A DNA stretch of 5,396 bases from an uncultured Bacilli bacterium (GCA_934122215.1 CAKOWF010000055.1:1-5396); one strand, 5' to 3'. Shown: positions 1 through 5,396, counted from the first letter of the stretch. Numbers and translations are program-made. The notes: generated from the sequence alone by a model not told the origin.

Positions 1-159
1 CGTATAAAATATGCAGGATTAGAAAATAAAGTGGTAGTTTTTTCAAATTTAATAGAAGCAACAAATTACATAAAAGATAAAACAAAAGAAGATATATATG
101 CTATAGTAAATTTTGATTATGTAAAACCATTTAATGAATTAATGAATGAAGGTGATTAA
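1..159 (+). CDS. murT: MurT C-terminal end (partial): lipid II isoglutaminyl synthase, Mur ligase-like subunit
   Basis: Only the last 52 codons are present, in frame from base 1 to TAA at 157-159; the start and the ATP-binding and central domains lie upstream of the window. The fragment opens with R-I-K-Y-A-G-L, which resembles the R-x-K-Y-A-G segment of the MurT C-terminal domain (DUF1727), and it ends in a short predicted alpha/beta tail. MurT is known to activate the D-Glu carboxylate of lipid II with ATP and to receive ammonia from its partner GatD, giving D-isoglutamine in the peptidoglycan stem. The next gene is a GatD homologue starting on the base after this stop, which is the usual murT-gatD pairing and the strongest support. 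The tail reads N-F-D-Y near residues 39-42 of the fragment, where I recall Tyr-Thr-rich residues in MurT, so it may be divergent. The family call is fairly secure, but its activity cannot be judged from this piece. Confidence 0.8.
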   Translation, partial: RIKYAGLENKVVVFSNLIEATNYIKDKTKEDIYAIVNFDYVKPFNELMNEGD

Positions 160-870
160 ATGAAAATAAATATTTTATATTTATATTATGATATTTTAAA
201 TTTATATGGTGAAAGTGGTAATATAAAAGCTTTAAAATATTATTTTGAATCACTTGGTATTGATACTCATATAAAGTTTACAACATTAAATGAAGAGATA
301 AATTTAAAAAATATTGATTTGATATATTTAGGAATGGGTAGTGAAAATAATCAATTATTAGTATTGAAACATTTAAAAAAATATAAAAAAGAGATAGAAA
401 AATATATTTTAAATTATGGATTTGTTTTATCTACTGGTAACTCCTTTGAATTATTTGGAAAAACATTAGATAAAGAAAAAGGACTAGGAATATTTGATTA
501 TAAATCAAAAAGGGAAGAATATCGTATAGTAGATGAGGCATTATACAAAACAGATTTAGTAAGTAAATATATATTGGGATTTACAAATAGAAACAGTGTA
601 TTAATAAGTAATGAAAATAGTATGTTCGAAGTAATAAAAGGAGTAGGTAATACTCCTAATGAAATAAAGGAAGGTTTCACTAAATATAATTTTTATGGAA
701 CATATTTAGTAGGACCTATCTTAATACGTAATCCTGAATTTTTAAGATATTTTTGTAATAAAATAATTAAGAAAAAAGATTCGAAATTTAAAATAAAAAA
801 AGTTAATTTAAAACTAGAAGAAAATGCCTATCAGGAATTTATGAAAAATTATTATTCAGATATAAAATGA
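160..870 (+). CDS. gatD: GatD-like class I glutamine amidotransferase subunit lacking the catalytic Cys and His
   Basis: Encodes 236 residues, about the usual GatD length. GatD normally hydrolyses glutamine and channels ammonia to MurT, which amidates lipid II in the cytoplasm. Family landmarks seen: the N-terminal strand followed by L-N-L-Y-G-E-S-G-N-I (13-22), L-G-M-G-S (57-61), the nucleophile-elbow region ending F-E-L-F-G-K (96-101), G-L-G-I-F-D (108-113), Y-R-I (121-123), G-F-T-N (140-143) and G-T-Y-L-V-G-P-I-L (180-188). Where canonical GatD has C-G-G-Y-Q, this protein reads S-T-G-N-S-F-E (91-97) with no cysteine. Where canonical GatD has Y-L-H-G-P, it reads Y-L-V-G-P (Val184). The only Cys is 199 and there is no His after residue 71, so an alignment shift cannot rescue either residue. 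The frame is intact, so this is not simple decay. The ATG follows the murT stop directly (TAAATG), with GGTGAT (151-156) as ribosome site, so translation is probably coupled. Family is clear; glutaminase activity is not expected. Confidence 0.85.
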   Translation: MKINILYLYYDILNLYGESGNIKALKYYFESLGIDTHIKFTTLNEEINLKNIDLIYLGMGSENNQLLVLKHLKKYKKEIEKYILNYGFVLSTGNSFELFGKTLDKEKGLGIFDYKSKREEYRIVDEALYKTDLVSKYILGFTNRNSVLISNENSMFEVIKGVGNTPNEIKEGFTKYNFYGTYLVGPILIRNPEFLRYFCNKIIKKKDSKFKIKKVNLKLEENAYQEFMKNYYSDIK

Positions 871-886
871 CTTAAAGTCATTTTTT
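864..886 (+). terminator. Rho-independent terminator overlapping the gatD stop codon
   Basis: A perfect 9-bp inverted repeat (864-872 with 876-884) has a 3-nt loop TAA and its 3' arm runs into six T (881-886). The core is TGACT/AGTCA, and the outer A:U pairs use part of the T-tract. The gatD stop TGA (868-870) lies inside the 5' arm. The stem is short and GC-poor, but its place at the end of the murT-gatD unit and directly before a promoter supports a real terminator. Confidence 0.72.
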
Positions 887-900
887 AAATATTTAAAATA

Positions 901-909
901 TGTTATAAT
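901..909 (+). promoter_or_regulatory. Extended -10 promoter for xerD-polA-CDF
   Basis: TGTTATAAT gives a perfect TATAAT hexamer at 904-909 preceded by the TGn extension at 901-903. The hexamer 17 bp upstream (881-886) is TTTTTT, a poor -35 that coincides with the terminator T-tract, which fits an extended -10 promoter not needing a good -35. The expected transcription start, about 7 nt downstream of the -10, falls near 915-917. That is at the edge of the Shine-Dalgarno AGAGGG (915-920), so the mRNA leader would be only about 10-12 nt. Confidence 0.65.
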
Positions 910-926
910 CATAAAGAGGGTAATTT

Positions 927-1784
927 ATGGAAAAAGATAATTTTTTAAATTATATAAAAAATAAAAATTATTCAAATTATACAATAAATTCGTATAATAA
1001 AGATCTAGATAATTTTTATGTATATTTAAATCAAAATAATACTGAAATAAAAAAAGTTAATTACAAATTTTTAAGAGGTTATTTAACTGTTCTTTATGAT
1101 AAAAAATATTCTAAAAAAACCATAGCTAGAAATATTAGTACTTTAAAAAGTTTTTTTAAATATTTGAAAAAGGAAAATATCATAAAGTCAAATCCAATGA
1201 ATTTAATAAAAACTCCAAAAATAGATAAAAAATTACCTAAATTTTTAAATTATGATGATTTAGAAAAAATATTAAGTATTCCAGATACAACTACATTTTT
1301 AGGCAAAAGAAATGCTTTAATACTAGAACTATTATATTCTACTGGAGTGCGTGTTAGTGAACTTGTAAATATAAAATTAAATGATATAGATTTAAGTGAA
1401 GAAAAGATATTAATATTAGGTAAAGGTAATAAAGAAAGATATGTTTTATTTGGAAGAAAAGCAAAAGAAAAAATATTAGATTATTTAAAAGAAAAAATGG
1501 ATGATTCACCTTATTTAATTGTAAATAGATATGGAAATAAAATAAGTGATAGAGGAATTAGAAAAATATTAGATTCCATCATTTTAGAGGCATCTCTATC
1601 ATATAAAATTAGCCCCCACACATTAAGACATACTTTCGCAACTCATATGTTAGATAGTGGAGCAGATATAGAAATAGTAAGAGAATTACTAGGACATGAA
1701 AGTTTATCTACAACACAAATATACACTCATGTAACAAGTGAATCACTAAAAAGGGTATATAGTGAAACTCATCCAAGAGCTTAA
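927..1784 (+). CDS. xerD: Tyrosine recombinase XerD/XerC, probably the chromosomal dimer-resolution enzyme
   Basis: Encodes 285 residues; Xer recombinases are usually about 295-300. Xer enzymes bind the dif site near the terminus and resolve chromosome dimers through a covalent 3'-phosphotyrosine intermediate, with FtsK control at the septum. The N-terminal SAM-like core-binding domain spans about 1-95 and the catalytic domain about 105-285. The full catalytic set is visible: Arg142 (T-G-V-R-V-S-E-L), Lys166 (G-K-G-N-K-E-R), His231 and Arg234 (H-T-L-R-H), His257 (L-L-G-H-E-S-L) and nucleophile Tyr266 (I-Y-T-H-V). The protein ends in H-P-R-A, as E. coli XerD does. Spacing between these residues matches XerD. 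ATG 927 follows AGAGGG (915-920) by 6 nt. It is the first gene after the promoter and its stop TAA runs into the polA ribosome site, so the two are co-expressed. XerC versus XerD cannot be settled from this window. A phage or element integrase is less likely given the length, the H-P-R-A end and the housekeeping neighbours. Confidence 0.9.
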   Translation: MEKDNFLNYIKNKNYSNYTINSYNKDLDNFYVYLNQNNTEIKKVNYKFLRGYLTVLYDKKYSKKTIARNISTLKSFFKYLKKENIIKSNPMNLIKTPKIDKKLPKFLNYDDLEKILSIPDTTTFLGKRNALILELLYSTGVRVSELVNIKLNDIDLSEEKILILGKGNKERYVLFGRKAKEKILDYLKEKMDDSPYLIVNRYGNKISDRGIRKILDSIILEASLSYKISPHTLRHTFATHMLDSGADIEIVRELLGHESLSTTQIYTHVTSESLKRVYSETHPRA

Positions 1785-1790
1785 GGAGGA
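1783..1790 (+). promoter_or_regulatory. Strong Shine-Dalgarno site that fixes the polA start
   Basis: AAGGAGGA lies 4 nt before ATG 1795 and is nearly a full match to the 16S 3' end. Its first two bases are the last two of the xerD stop codon TAA (1782-1784). It decides for ATG 1795 over the in-frame GTG at 1762, which lies inside xerD and would add 11 residues with no family support. Confidence 0.85.
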
Positions 1791-1794
1791 AAAC

Positions 1795-4392
1795 ATGGAA
1801 AAAATAATATTAGTAGATGGGAACAATCTTTTATTTAGAAGTTATTATGCAACAGCATATAATGGAAATTTTATGAATAATAGTAAAGGATTTCCAACAA
1901 ATGCCTTATTTGGATTTGTTAATATGATAAATAAAATAGTGGCAGAAGAAAAACCTGTATATATGTTAGTAGCTTTTGATAAAGGAAAAACATTTAGACA
2001 TGAAAAATATACAGAGTACAAAGGTGGTAGAGGAGAAACACCTGATGAACTAAAAAAACAATTTCCTATTGCCAAAGAACTTTTAACAGCTATGGGCATA
2101 AAATATTATGAAATAGATAATTATGAAGCAGATGATATAATAGGTACATTTAGTCATATGTGTGATAATGATCCAAATTATCAAGGATTAATAATTAGTA
2201 GTGATAAAGACTTATTACAATTAATATCAGATGAAGTAGAAATGAAATTATTAAAATCAAAAGATTACATTAGATACAATAAAGAATCTTTTAAAGAAGA
2301 ATGGGGAATAGATCCAATAAAAGTAGTGGATTTGAAAGCTTTAATGGGTGATACATCAGATAATATACCAGGAGTTAAAGGTATAGGAGAAAAGACTGCT
2401 TTAAAACTATTACAAACATATTCTAGCTTAGATGGAGTATATGAAAGTATTGATAATATAAGCGGTAAATTAAAAGAAAAATTAATAAACGATAAAGAAA
2501 ATGCTTATATGAGTTATGATCTAGCAACTATTTATACAAAGGTACCTCTAGAAATAAATTTAGAAGATATTAAATATAAAGAATGTGACAAAGAAAAATT
2601 AATATCAATATATGAAGATTTAGAATTTTATTCATTTTTAAAAAAAATTAAAGAAACAAAAAAAGAAACAACTTTAGCATATAAAATTGTAGATAATATA
2701 AATGATGTTTGCATAAATATTGATAGTGCTATATATTTAGAAATATTAGGAAATAATTATCACACTTCAAAAATATTAGGAGTGGCTATTTATAATAAAG
2801 AAAATGCATACTATATACCATACGATGTTTTAAAACAAAATCCTAGTGTATTAAATGAACATATAAAATATACATATGATTATAAAAAATTATATGCTTC
2901 ACTTAAATGGAAAGGTATAACTATTGATAGTGTTGATTTTGATACTATGATAGCTTCATATTTACTTGAATATGTAATAAAAGATGATGTAGCTTACTTA
3001 GCTAATAATTTAAACTATAATATTCCGTTTTATGATGAAATGTATAAAAAATTAAAGAGTAAAAATATTTATGAAGAAACTGATATTGATAAAACAGCTT
3101 TATCTTCTATACTAAAAGCCAAATTTATTTATGAAACAAAAGATAAATTTTATAAAGAGTTAGTTGAAAAAGAATTACTAGATTTATTTAATAATATAGA
3201 AATGCCTTTATCAAAAGTTTTAGCTGAAATGGAATTAAATGGTGTTTATGTAGATAGAGAAGTATTAAAAAATATGGGGCTAGAAATAACTAATCAAATA
3301 AATTTATTAGAACAAGATATATATACTTTAGCTGGTATTAACTTTAATATTTCTTCACCTAAACAATTAGGAGAAGTTTTGTTTGAAAAGTTAAATTTAG
3401 ATCATGGAAAAAAATTAAAAAGTGGTTATTCTACTTCGATAGAAGTATTAGAAAAATTAAAAAATGATCATCCAATAATAGATAAAATTATAGAATATAG
3501 AACATTAACAAAATTATATACAACTTATATAGAAAGTTTAGGTAATTATATATTAGAAGATGGTAAAATTCATACAATATATACACAAACTTTAACTAGA
3601 ACTGGAAGATTATCTTCAATAGAACCTAATTTACAAAATATACCAATTAGGTATGAATATGGAAAACTAATTAGAAAAGCTTTTGTACCAAGTGAAAATT
3701 CAATTATTTTAGATGGAGATTATTCCCAAATTGAACTTAGAATAATGTCTGATATGGCTAATGTAGATTCACTAATAGATGCTTTTAAGAGAGGTATTGA
3801 TATTCATACTAAAACTGCTAGTGATATTTTTCATGTTAATGAAAATGAAGTAACAAGTAAAATGAGAAGAATAGCAAAAGCTGTTAATTTTGGAATAATT
3901 TATGGTATAAGTAGTTATGGATTGTCAGAAAATTTAGGTATTACTCCTAAAGAAGCCAAAATGTTTATTGATAATTATTTTGAAAGTTATCCTGGTATAA
4001 AAGAATACATGGATAAAACAATAGAAAAAGCTTATAATGATGGTTATGTTAAAACTTTAATGGGTAGAAGAAGATATATTGAAGAATTAAAGAATAAAAA
4101 TATATTTATCAAAAAATCAGGAGAAAGAATAGCTTTAAATACACCGATACAAGGAACAAGTGCTGATATAATTAAAAAAGCAATGATTGATATATCAAAA
4201 GAATTTAAGAAAAGAAATATTAAATCAAAAATGATTTTACAAGTTCACGATGAATTAGTGTTTGATTGCTTAAAAGAAGAAGTGGAAGTAGTTTCTTCTA
4301 TAGTTAAGGATTTAATGGAAAATGCTGTTAAATTAAATGTTCCTTTAAAGGTAGATTTAGAATCTGGTAATGATTGGTATCAGGCAAAATAG
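1795..4392 (+). CDS. polA: DNA polymerase I: active 5' nuclease and polymerase, degenerate 3'-5' exonuclease
   Basis: Encodes 865 residues, within the normal PolA range. It removes RNA primers from Okazaki fragments and fills gaps in replication and repair. The 5' nuclease domain (about 1-285) has V-D-G-N-N (Asp8), Asp62, E-A-D-D (111-114), S-D-K-D-L (136-140) and G-D-T-S-D-N (185-190), followed by helix-hairpin-helix V-K-G-I-G-E-K (194-200). The middle domain (about 295-465) has the exonuclease fold but not its site. Where E. coli has Asp355 and Glu357 this protein reads Y-L-E-I-L (314-318), and the Asp501 region reads L-S-S-I-L-K-A (436-442) without the Asp, as in Bacillus-type enzymes, so proofreading is probably absent. 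The polymerase domain (about 470-865) has T-R-T-G-R-L-S (601-607), motif A D-Y-S-Q-I-E (642-647), motif B with Lys695 and Phe699, and motif C V-H-D-E (817-820). The start at 1795 gives the canonical N-terminus right after AAGGAGGA. Its TAG stop is shared with the next gene's ribosome site. No damage seen. Confidence 0.97.
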   Translation: MEKIILVDGNNLLFRSYYATAYNGNFMNNSKGFPTNALFGFVNMINKIVAEEKPVYMLVAFDKGKTFRHEKYTEYKGGRGETPDELKKQFPIAKELLTAMGIKYYEIDNYEADDIIGTFSHMCDNDPNYQGLIISSDKDLLQLISDEVEMKLLKSKDYIRYNKESFKEEWGIDPIKVVDLKALMGDTSDNIPGVKGIGEKTALKLLQTYSSLDGVYESIDNISGKLKEKLINDKENAYMSYDLATIYTKVPLEINLEDIKYKECDKEKLISIYEDLEFYSFLKKIKETKKETTLAYKIVDNINDVCINIDSAIYLEILGNNYHTSKILGVAIYNKENAYYIPYDVLKQNPSVLNEHIKYTYDYKKLYASLKWKGITIDSVDFDTMIASYLLEYVIKDDVAYLANNLNYNIPFYDEMYKKLKSKNIYEETDIDKTALSSILKAKFIYETKDKFYKELVEKELLDLFNNIEMPLSKVLAEMELNGVYVDREVLKNMGLEITNQINLLEQDIYTLAGINFNISSPKQLGEVLFEKLNLDHGKKLKSGYSTSIEVLEKLKNDHPIIDKIIEYRTLTKLYTTYIESLGNYILEDGKIHTIYTQTLTRTGRLSSIEPNLQNIPIRYEYGKLIRKAFVPSENSIILDGDYSQIELRIMSDMANVDSLIDAFKRGIDIHTKTASDIFHVNENEVTSKMRRIAKAVNFGIIYGISSYGLSENLGITPKEAKMFIDNYFESYPGIKEYMDKTIEKAYNDGYVKTLMGRRRYIEELKNKNIFIKKSGERIALNTPIQGTSADIIKKAMIDISKEFKKRNIKSKMILQVHDELVFDCLKEEVEVVSSIVKDLMENAVKLNVPLKVDLESGNDWYQAK

Positions 4393-4397
4393 GGGGA
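4391..4397 (+). promoter_or_regulatory. Shine-Dalgarno site that fixes the start of the cation exporter gene
   Basis: AGGGGGA ends 5 nt before ATG 4403, and its first two bases are the last two of the polA stop TAG (4390-4392). It supports ATG 4403 rather than an in-frame start 33 bases upstream inside polA, and it implies translational coupling to polA. Confidence 0.75.
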
Positions 4398-4402
4398 TTT
4401 TT

Positions 4403-5242
4403 ATGAAGACTGAAAAAGTTATGAAAGTTAGTTTTATTACTAATTTTCTATTATCTTGTTTTAAAGTAATTAATGGTTTTATTTTAAAATCAAGTGCTTT
4501 AATAGCTGACGGAATACATTCTTTTAGTGATTTAATTACTGATGTGGTTGCTATAATAGGTGATAAGTTTGCTAATAAACCTAATGATTCAGAACATCCA
4601 TATGGTCATGGTAATGCTGAATATTTAACTAGTTTTATAATTGGTTTAATGATAATTTTTATGGGTTTAATTTTAATAAAAGAAACAATCTATCAAGACG
4701 TAACAATACCATCATGTTTAGTAGCAGTAGTTAGTTTAATTACTATAGTTTGTAAATACTTTTTAGCTTCTTTTTTAATAAAAAAAGGAGAACTTTATAA
4801 TAACAATATTTTAATAGCAAGTGGTAAAGAAAGCAAAACAGATGTTATTTCTTCTATAGTTGTATTTTTGTCTAGTATTTTAATATTATTTAGAAATTAT
4901 TTGGATATATTAAAATATTCTGATAAAGTAGCTGGTATTATTGTAGGCATTTTTATAATAGTAACAGGCTTTAAAATAGTAAAAGAAAATACTGTGATGA
5001 TATTAGGTAAAAAGGCAGATGATACAGAACTTAGAAATAAATTGTTAACTATTCCAAATATATTAAATGTTGATGATATCATTATGATTAAATATGGACC
5101 ATATTACAAAGCTTATGTTGAGGTAACAATGAATATAAAATTACTTAAAAAAGCTCATGATATGGCTCACAATATTGAAAATGAAATTAAAAATGAATTA
5201 ACAAATATTAAATATATTAATATTCATGTTAATCCTAAGTAA
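4403..5242 (+). CDS. Cation diffusion facilitator (CDF) family divalent metal exporter
   Basis: Encodes 279 residues, usual for bacterial CDF proteins. These are membrane proteins, normally homodimers, that export Zn2+, Mn2+, Fe2+ or similar ions in exchange for protons. Six hydrophobic segments are visible at about 8-28, 31-52, 75-95, 103-126, 147-163 and 175-192, followed by a cytoplasmic domain (about 205-279) ending I-N-I-H-V-N-P. Segment 2 carries the family signature A-D-G-I-H-S-F-S-D (35-43), giving His39-x3-Asp43 as half of the transport site. Segment 5 reads K-E-S-K-T-D (142-147), so the partner pair is Glu143-x3-Asp147, where family members more often have His or Asp at the first position. 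H-P-Y-G-H-G (65-70) is the usual loop after segment 2. The tail has A-H-D-M-A-H (251-256) and His275, typical cytoplasmic metal-binding positions. It is the last gene of the xerD-polA unit, a partnership with no obvious functional logic, and is followed by a terminator. The metal cannot be assigned from sequence alone. Confidence 0.92.
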   Translation: MKTEKVMKVSFITNFLLSCFKVINGFILKSSALIADGIHSFSDLITDVVAIIGDKFANKPNDSEHPYGHGNAEYLTSFIIGLMIIFMGLILIKETIYQDVTIPSCLVAVVSLITIVCKYFLASFLIKKGELYNNNILIASGKESKTDVISSIVVFLSSILILFRNYLDILKYSDKVAGIIVGIFIIVTGFKIVKENTVMILGKKADDTELRNKLLTIPNILNVDDIIMIKYGPYYKAYVEVTMNIKLLKKAHDMAHNIENEIKNELTNIKYINIHVNPK

Positions 5243-5268
5243 ATACAGTTTTAAACTGTATTTTTTTT
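5241..5268 (+). terminator. Rho-independent terminator overlapping the exporter stop codon
   Basis: A perfect 9-bp stem (5241-5249 with 5255-5263, core TACAGT/ACTGTA) with a 5-nt loop TTTAA leads into eight T (5261-5268). The last two bases of the exporter stop TAA (5240-5242) are the first two of the 5' arm. The long T-tract makes this the stronger of the two terminators in the window. It closes the xerD-polA-exporter unit. Confidence 0.85.
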
Positions 5269-5304
5269 GACAAATTTTTCATTTTTTAAATGTTAGTATA
5301 TAAA
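5267..5304 (+). promoter_or_regulatory. Probable sigma-A-type promoter for the gene at 5323
   Basis: A perfect -35 sequence TTGACA (5267-5272) begins inside the terminator T-tract, but no good -10 lies 16-18 bp after it. A better-spaced pair is TTTTCA (5276-5281, 4/6) with TATAAA (5299-5304, 5/6), separated by 17 bp. A third option is TGTTAGTAT (5291-5299), an extended -10. A promoter here is likely because a terminator precedes and a strong ribosome site follows, but the exact elements are uncertain. With TATAAA as -10, transcription would start near 5311, at the Shine-Dalgarno site. Confidence 0.55.
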
Positions 5305-5311
5305 ACATTTA
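5287..5311 (+). repeat. 8-bp inverted repeat around the promoter -10 region, possible operator
   Basis: TAAATGTT (5287-5294) and AACATTTA (5304-5311) are perfect inverted copies separated by 9 bp. The centre-to-centre distance of 17 bp suits neither one nor two exact helical turns, and in DNA this AT-rich such repeats also arise by chance. What favours a function is the position: it covers the candidate -10 elements and ends exactly where the Shine-Dalgarno site begins. It could be a repressor site or nothing. Confidence 0.35.
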
Positions 5312-5322
5312 GGGAGGAAAAT

Positions 5323-5396
5323 ATGAATTATTATGAAAATATAAAAGAAGAATTAATAAATAATGAAGTATATAAAAAAGTAAAAGATTATAGTAA
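5323..5396 (+). CDS. 5' end of a gene (partial), possibly a DUF1016/YhcG-type PDDEXK nuclease
   Basis: Only 24 complete codons plus two bases are in the window; the gene runs off the right edge. ATG 5323 follows GGAGG (5313-5317) by 5 nt, an excellent ribosome site, so the start is secure. The peptide begins M-N-Y-Y-E-N-I-K-E-E-L-I and continues N-N-E-V-Y-K-K-V-K-D-Y-S. From memory, this resembles the N-terminus of DUF1016-family proteins, which have a short helix of the I-K-x-x-L-I type followed by an N-E-x-x-x-x-V-K-D-Y-S segment. That family joins an N-terminal helical domain to a C-terminal PDDEXK nuclease-like domain and is often met in accessory or defence-associated regions. With so few residues, the name is a suggestion only. 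The gene has its own promoter region and is separated from the housekeeping unit by a terminator, so it starts a new transcription unit. Confidence 0.5.
   Translation, partial: MNYYENIKEELINNEVYKKVKDYS

Noticed and set aside
498..680. Open frame of 60 codons on the - strand.
   Set aside because: It lies wholly inside gatD, has no ribosome site or recognisable domain, and is a by-product of the AT-rich codons on the other strand.
868..888. Possible UGA-as-tryptophan reading, which would extend gatD past TGA 868-870 by six residues to TAA 886-888.
   Set aside because: Trp is encoded by TGG in polA (for example 2302-2304) and no in-frame TGA appears in any gene. The hairpin at 864-886 also makes sense as a terminator only if TGA is the stop.
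883..898. A 16-bp perfect palindrome made only of A and T, just upstream of the xerD -10.
   Set aside because: It uses part of the terminator T-tract and has no G or C, so in this base composition it is easily explained by chance.
1845..2099. Open frame of 84 codons on the - strand.
   Set aside because: It is antisense to the conserved 5' nuclease domain of polA and shows no family features of its own.
2640..2647. Run of eight A inside polA, a possible slippage or phase-variation site.
   Set aside because: It encodes Lys-rich linker between the 5' nuclease and the middle domain, the frame is intact, and A-runs of this size are expected at this AT content.
4897..5082. Open frame of 61 codons on the - strand.
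   Set aside because: It is antisense to the exporter gene; its hydrophobic look simply mirrors the composition of membrane-segment codons.
5276..5311. AT-rich inverted repeat considered as a dif-like Xer recombination site, given the xerD gene in the window.
   Set aside because: The half-sites and the 9-bp spacing do not match the 11-6-11 dif layout, and the site lies in a promoter.
1..5396. Search by eye for CRISPR repeats, tRNA or rRNA genes, insertion sequence ends and riboswitch-like leaders.
   Set aside because: None was seen: no spaced direct repeats, no cloverleaf or rRNA-like segments, no transposase, and the two intergenic junctions are too short for a riboswitch.

Overview
The window comes from a low-GC, walled bacterium, most likely a Bacillota (Firmicutes) lineage or one of its uncultured relatives near the Mollicutes. 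The sequence is strongly AT-rich, codons mostly end in A or T, and every gene lies on the + strand with tight spacing and purine-rich Shine-Dalgarno sites. Tryptophan is written TGG and no TGA occurs inside any gene frame, so the Mycoplasma-type code (UGA = Trp) is unlikely. Peptidoglycan genes also argue against a wall-less mollicute.

Layout: (1) 1-159 is the 3' end of murT, followed without a gap by gatD (160-870). Together they form the MurT/GatD pair that amidates D-glutamate of lipid II. (2) 864-926 is a very compact junction: a hairpin terminator that includes the gatD stop codon, an extended -10 promoter, and the xerD ribosome site. (3) 927-5242 looks like one transcription unit: xerD (tyrosine recombinase), polA (DNA polymerase I) and a cation diffusion facilitator metal exporter. 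Each stop codon in it touches or forms part of the next gene's ribosome site. (4) 5241-5322 is a second compact junction of the same design: terminator, promoter, inverted repeat and a strong Shine-Dalgarno site. (5) 5323-5396 is the start of a gene cut by the window edge; its first 24 residues resemble the N-terminus of DUF1016/YhcG-type PDDEXK nucleases.

Most of this is ordinary chromosomal housekeeping. The main surprise is gatD. Its fold landmarks are clear, but the catalytic cysteine is missing and the catalytic histidine is replaced by valine, so the encoded protein should not be able to hydrolyse glutamine. Either MurT here works with free ammonia or another donor, or the pair has a different job. 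Smaller points are an altered metal-site residue in the exporter, a proofreading-dead PolA of the Bacillus type, very short predicted mRNA leaders, and a possible operator before the edge gene. I see no complete undescribed multi-gene system in this window.
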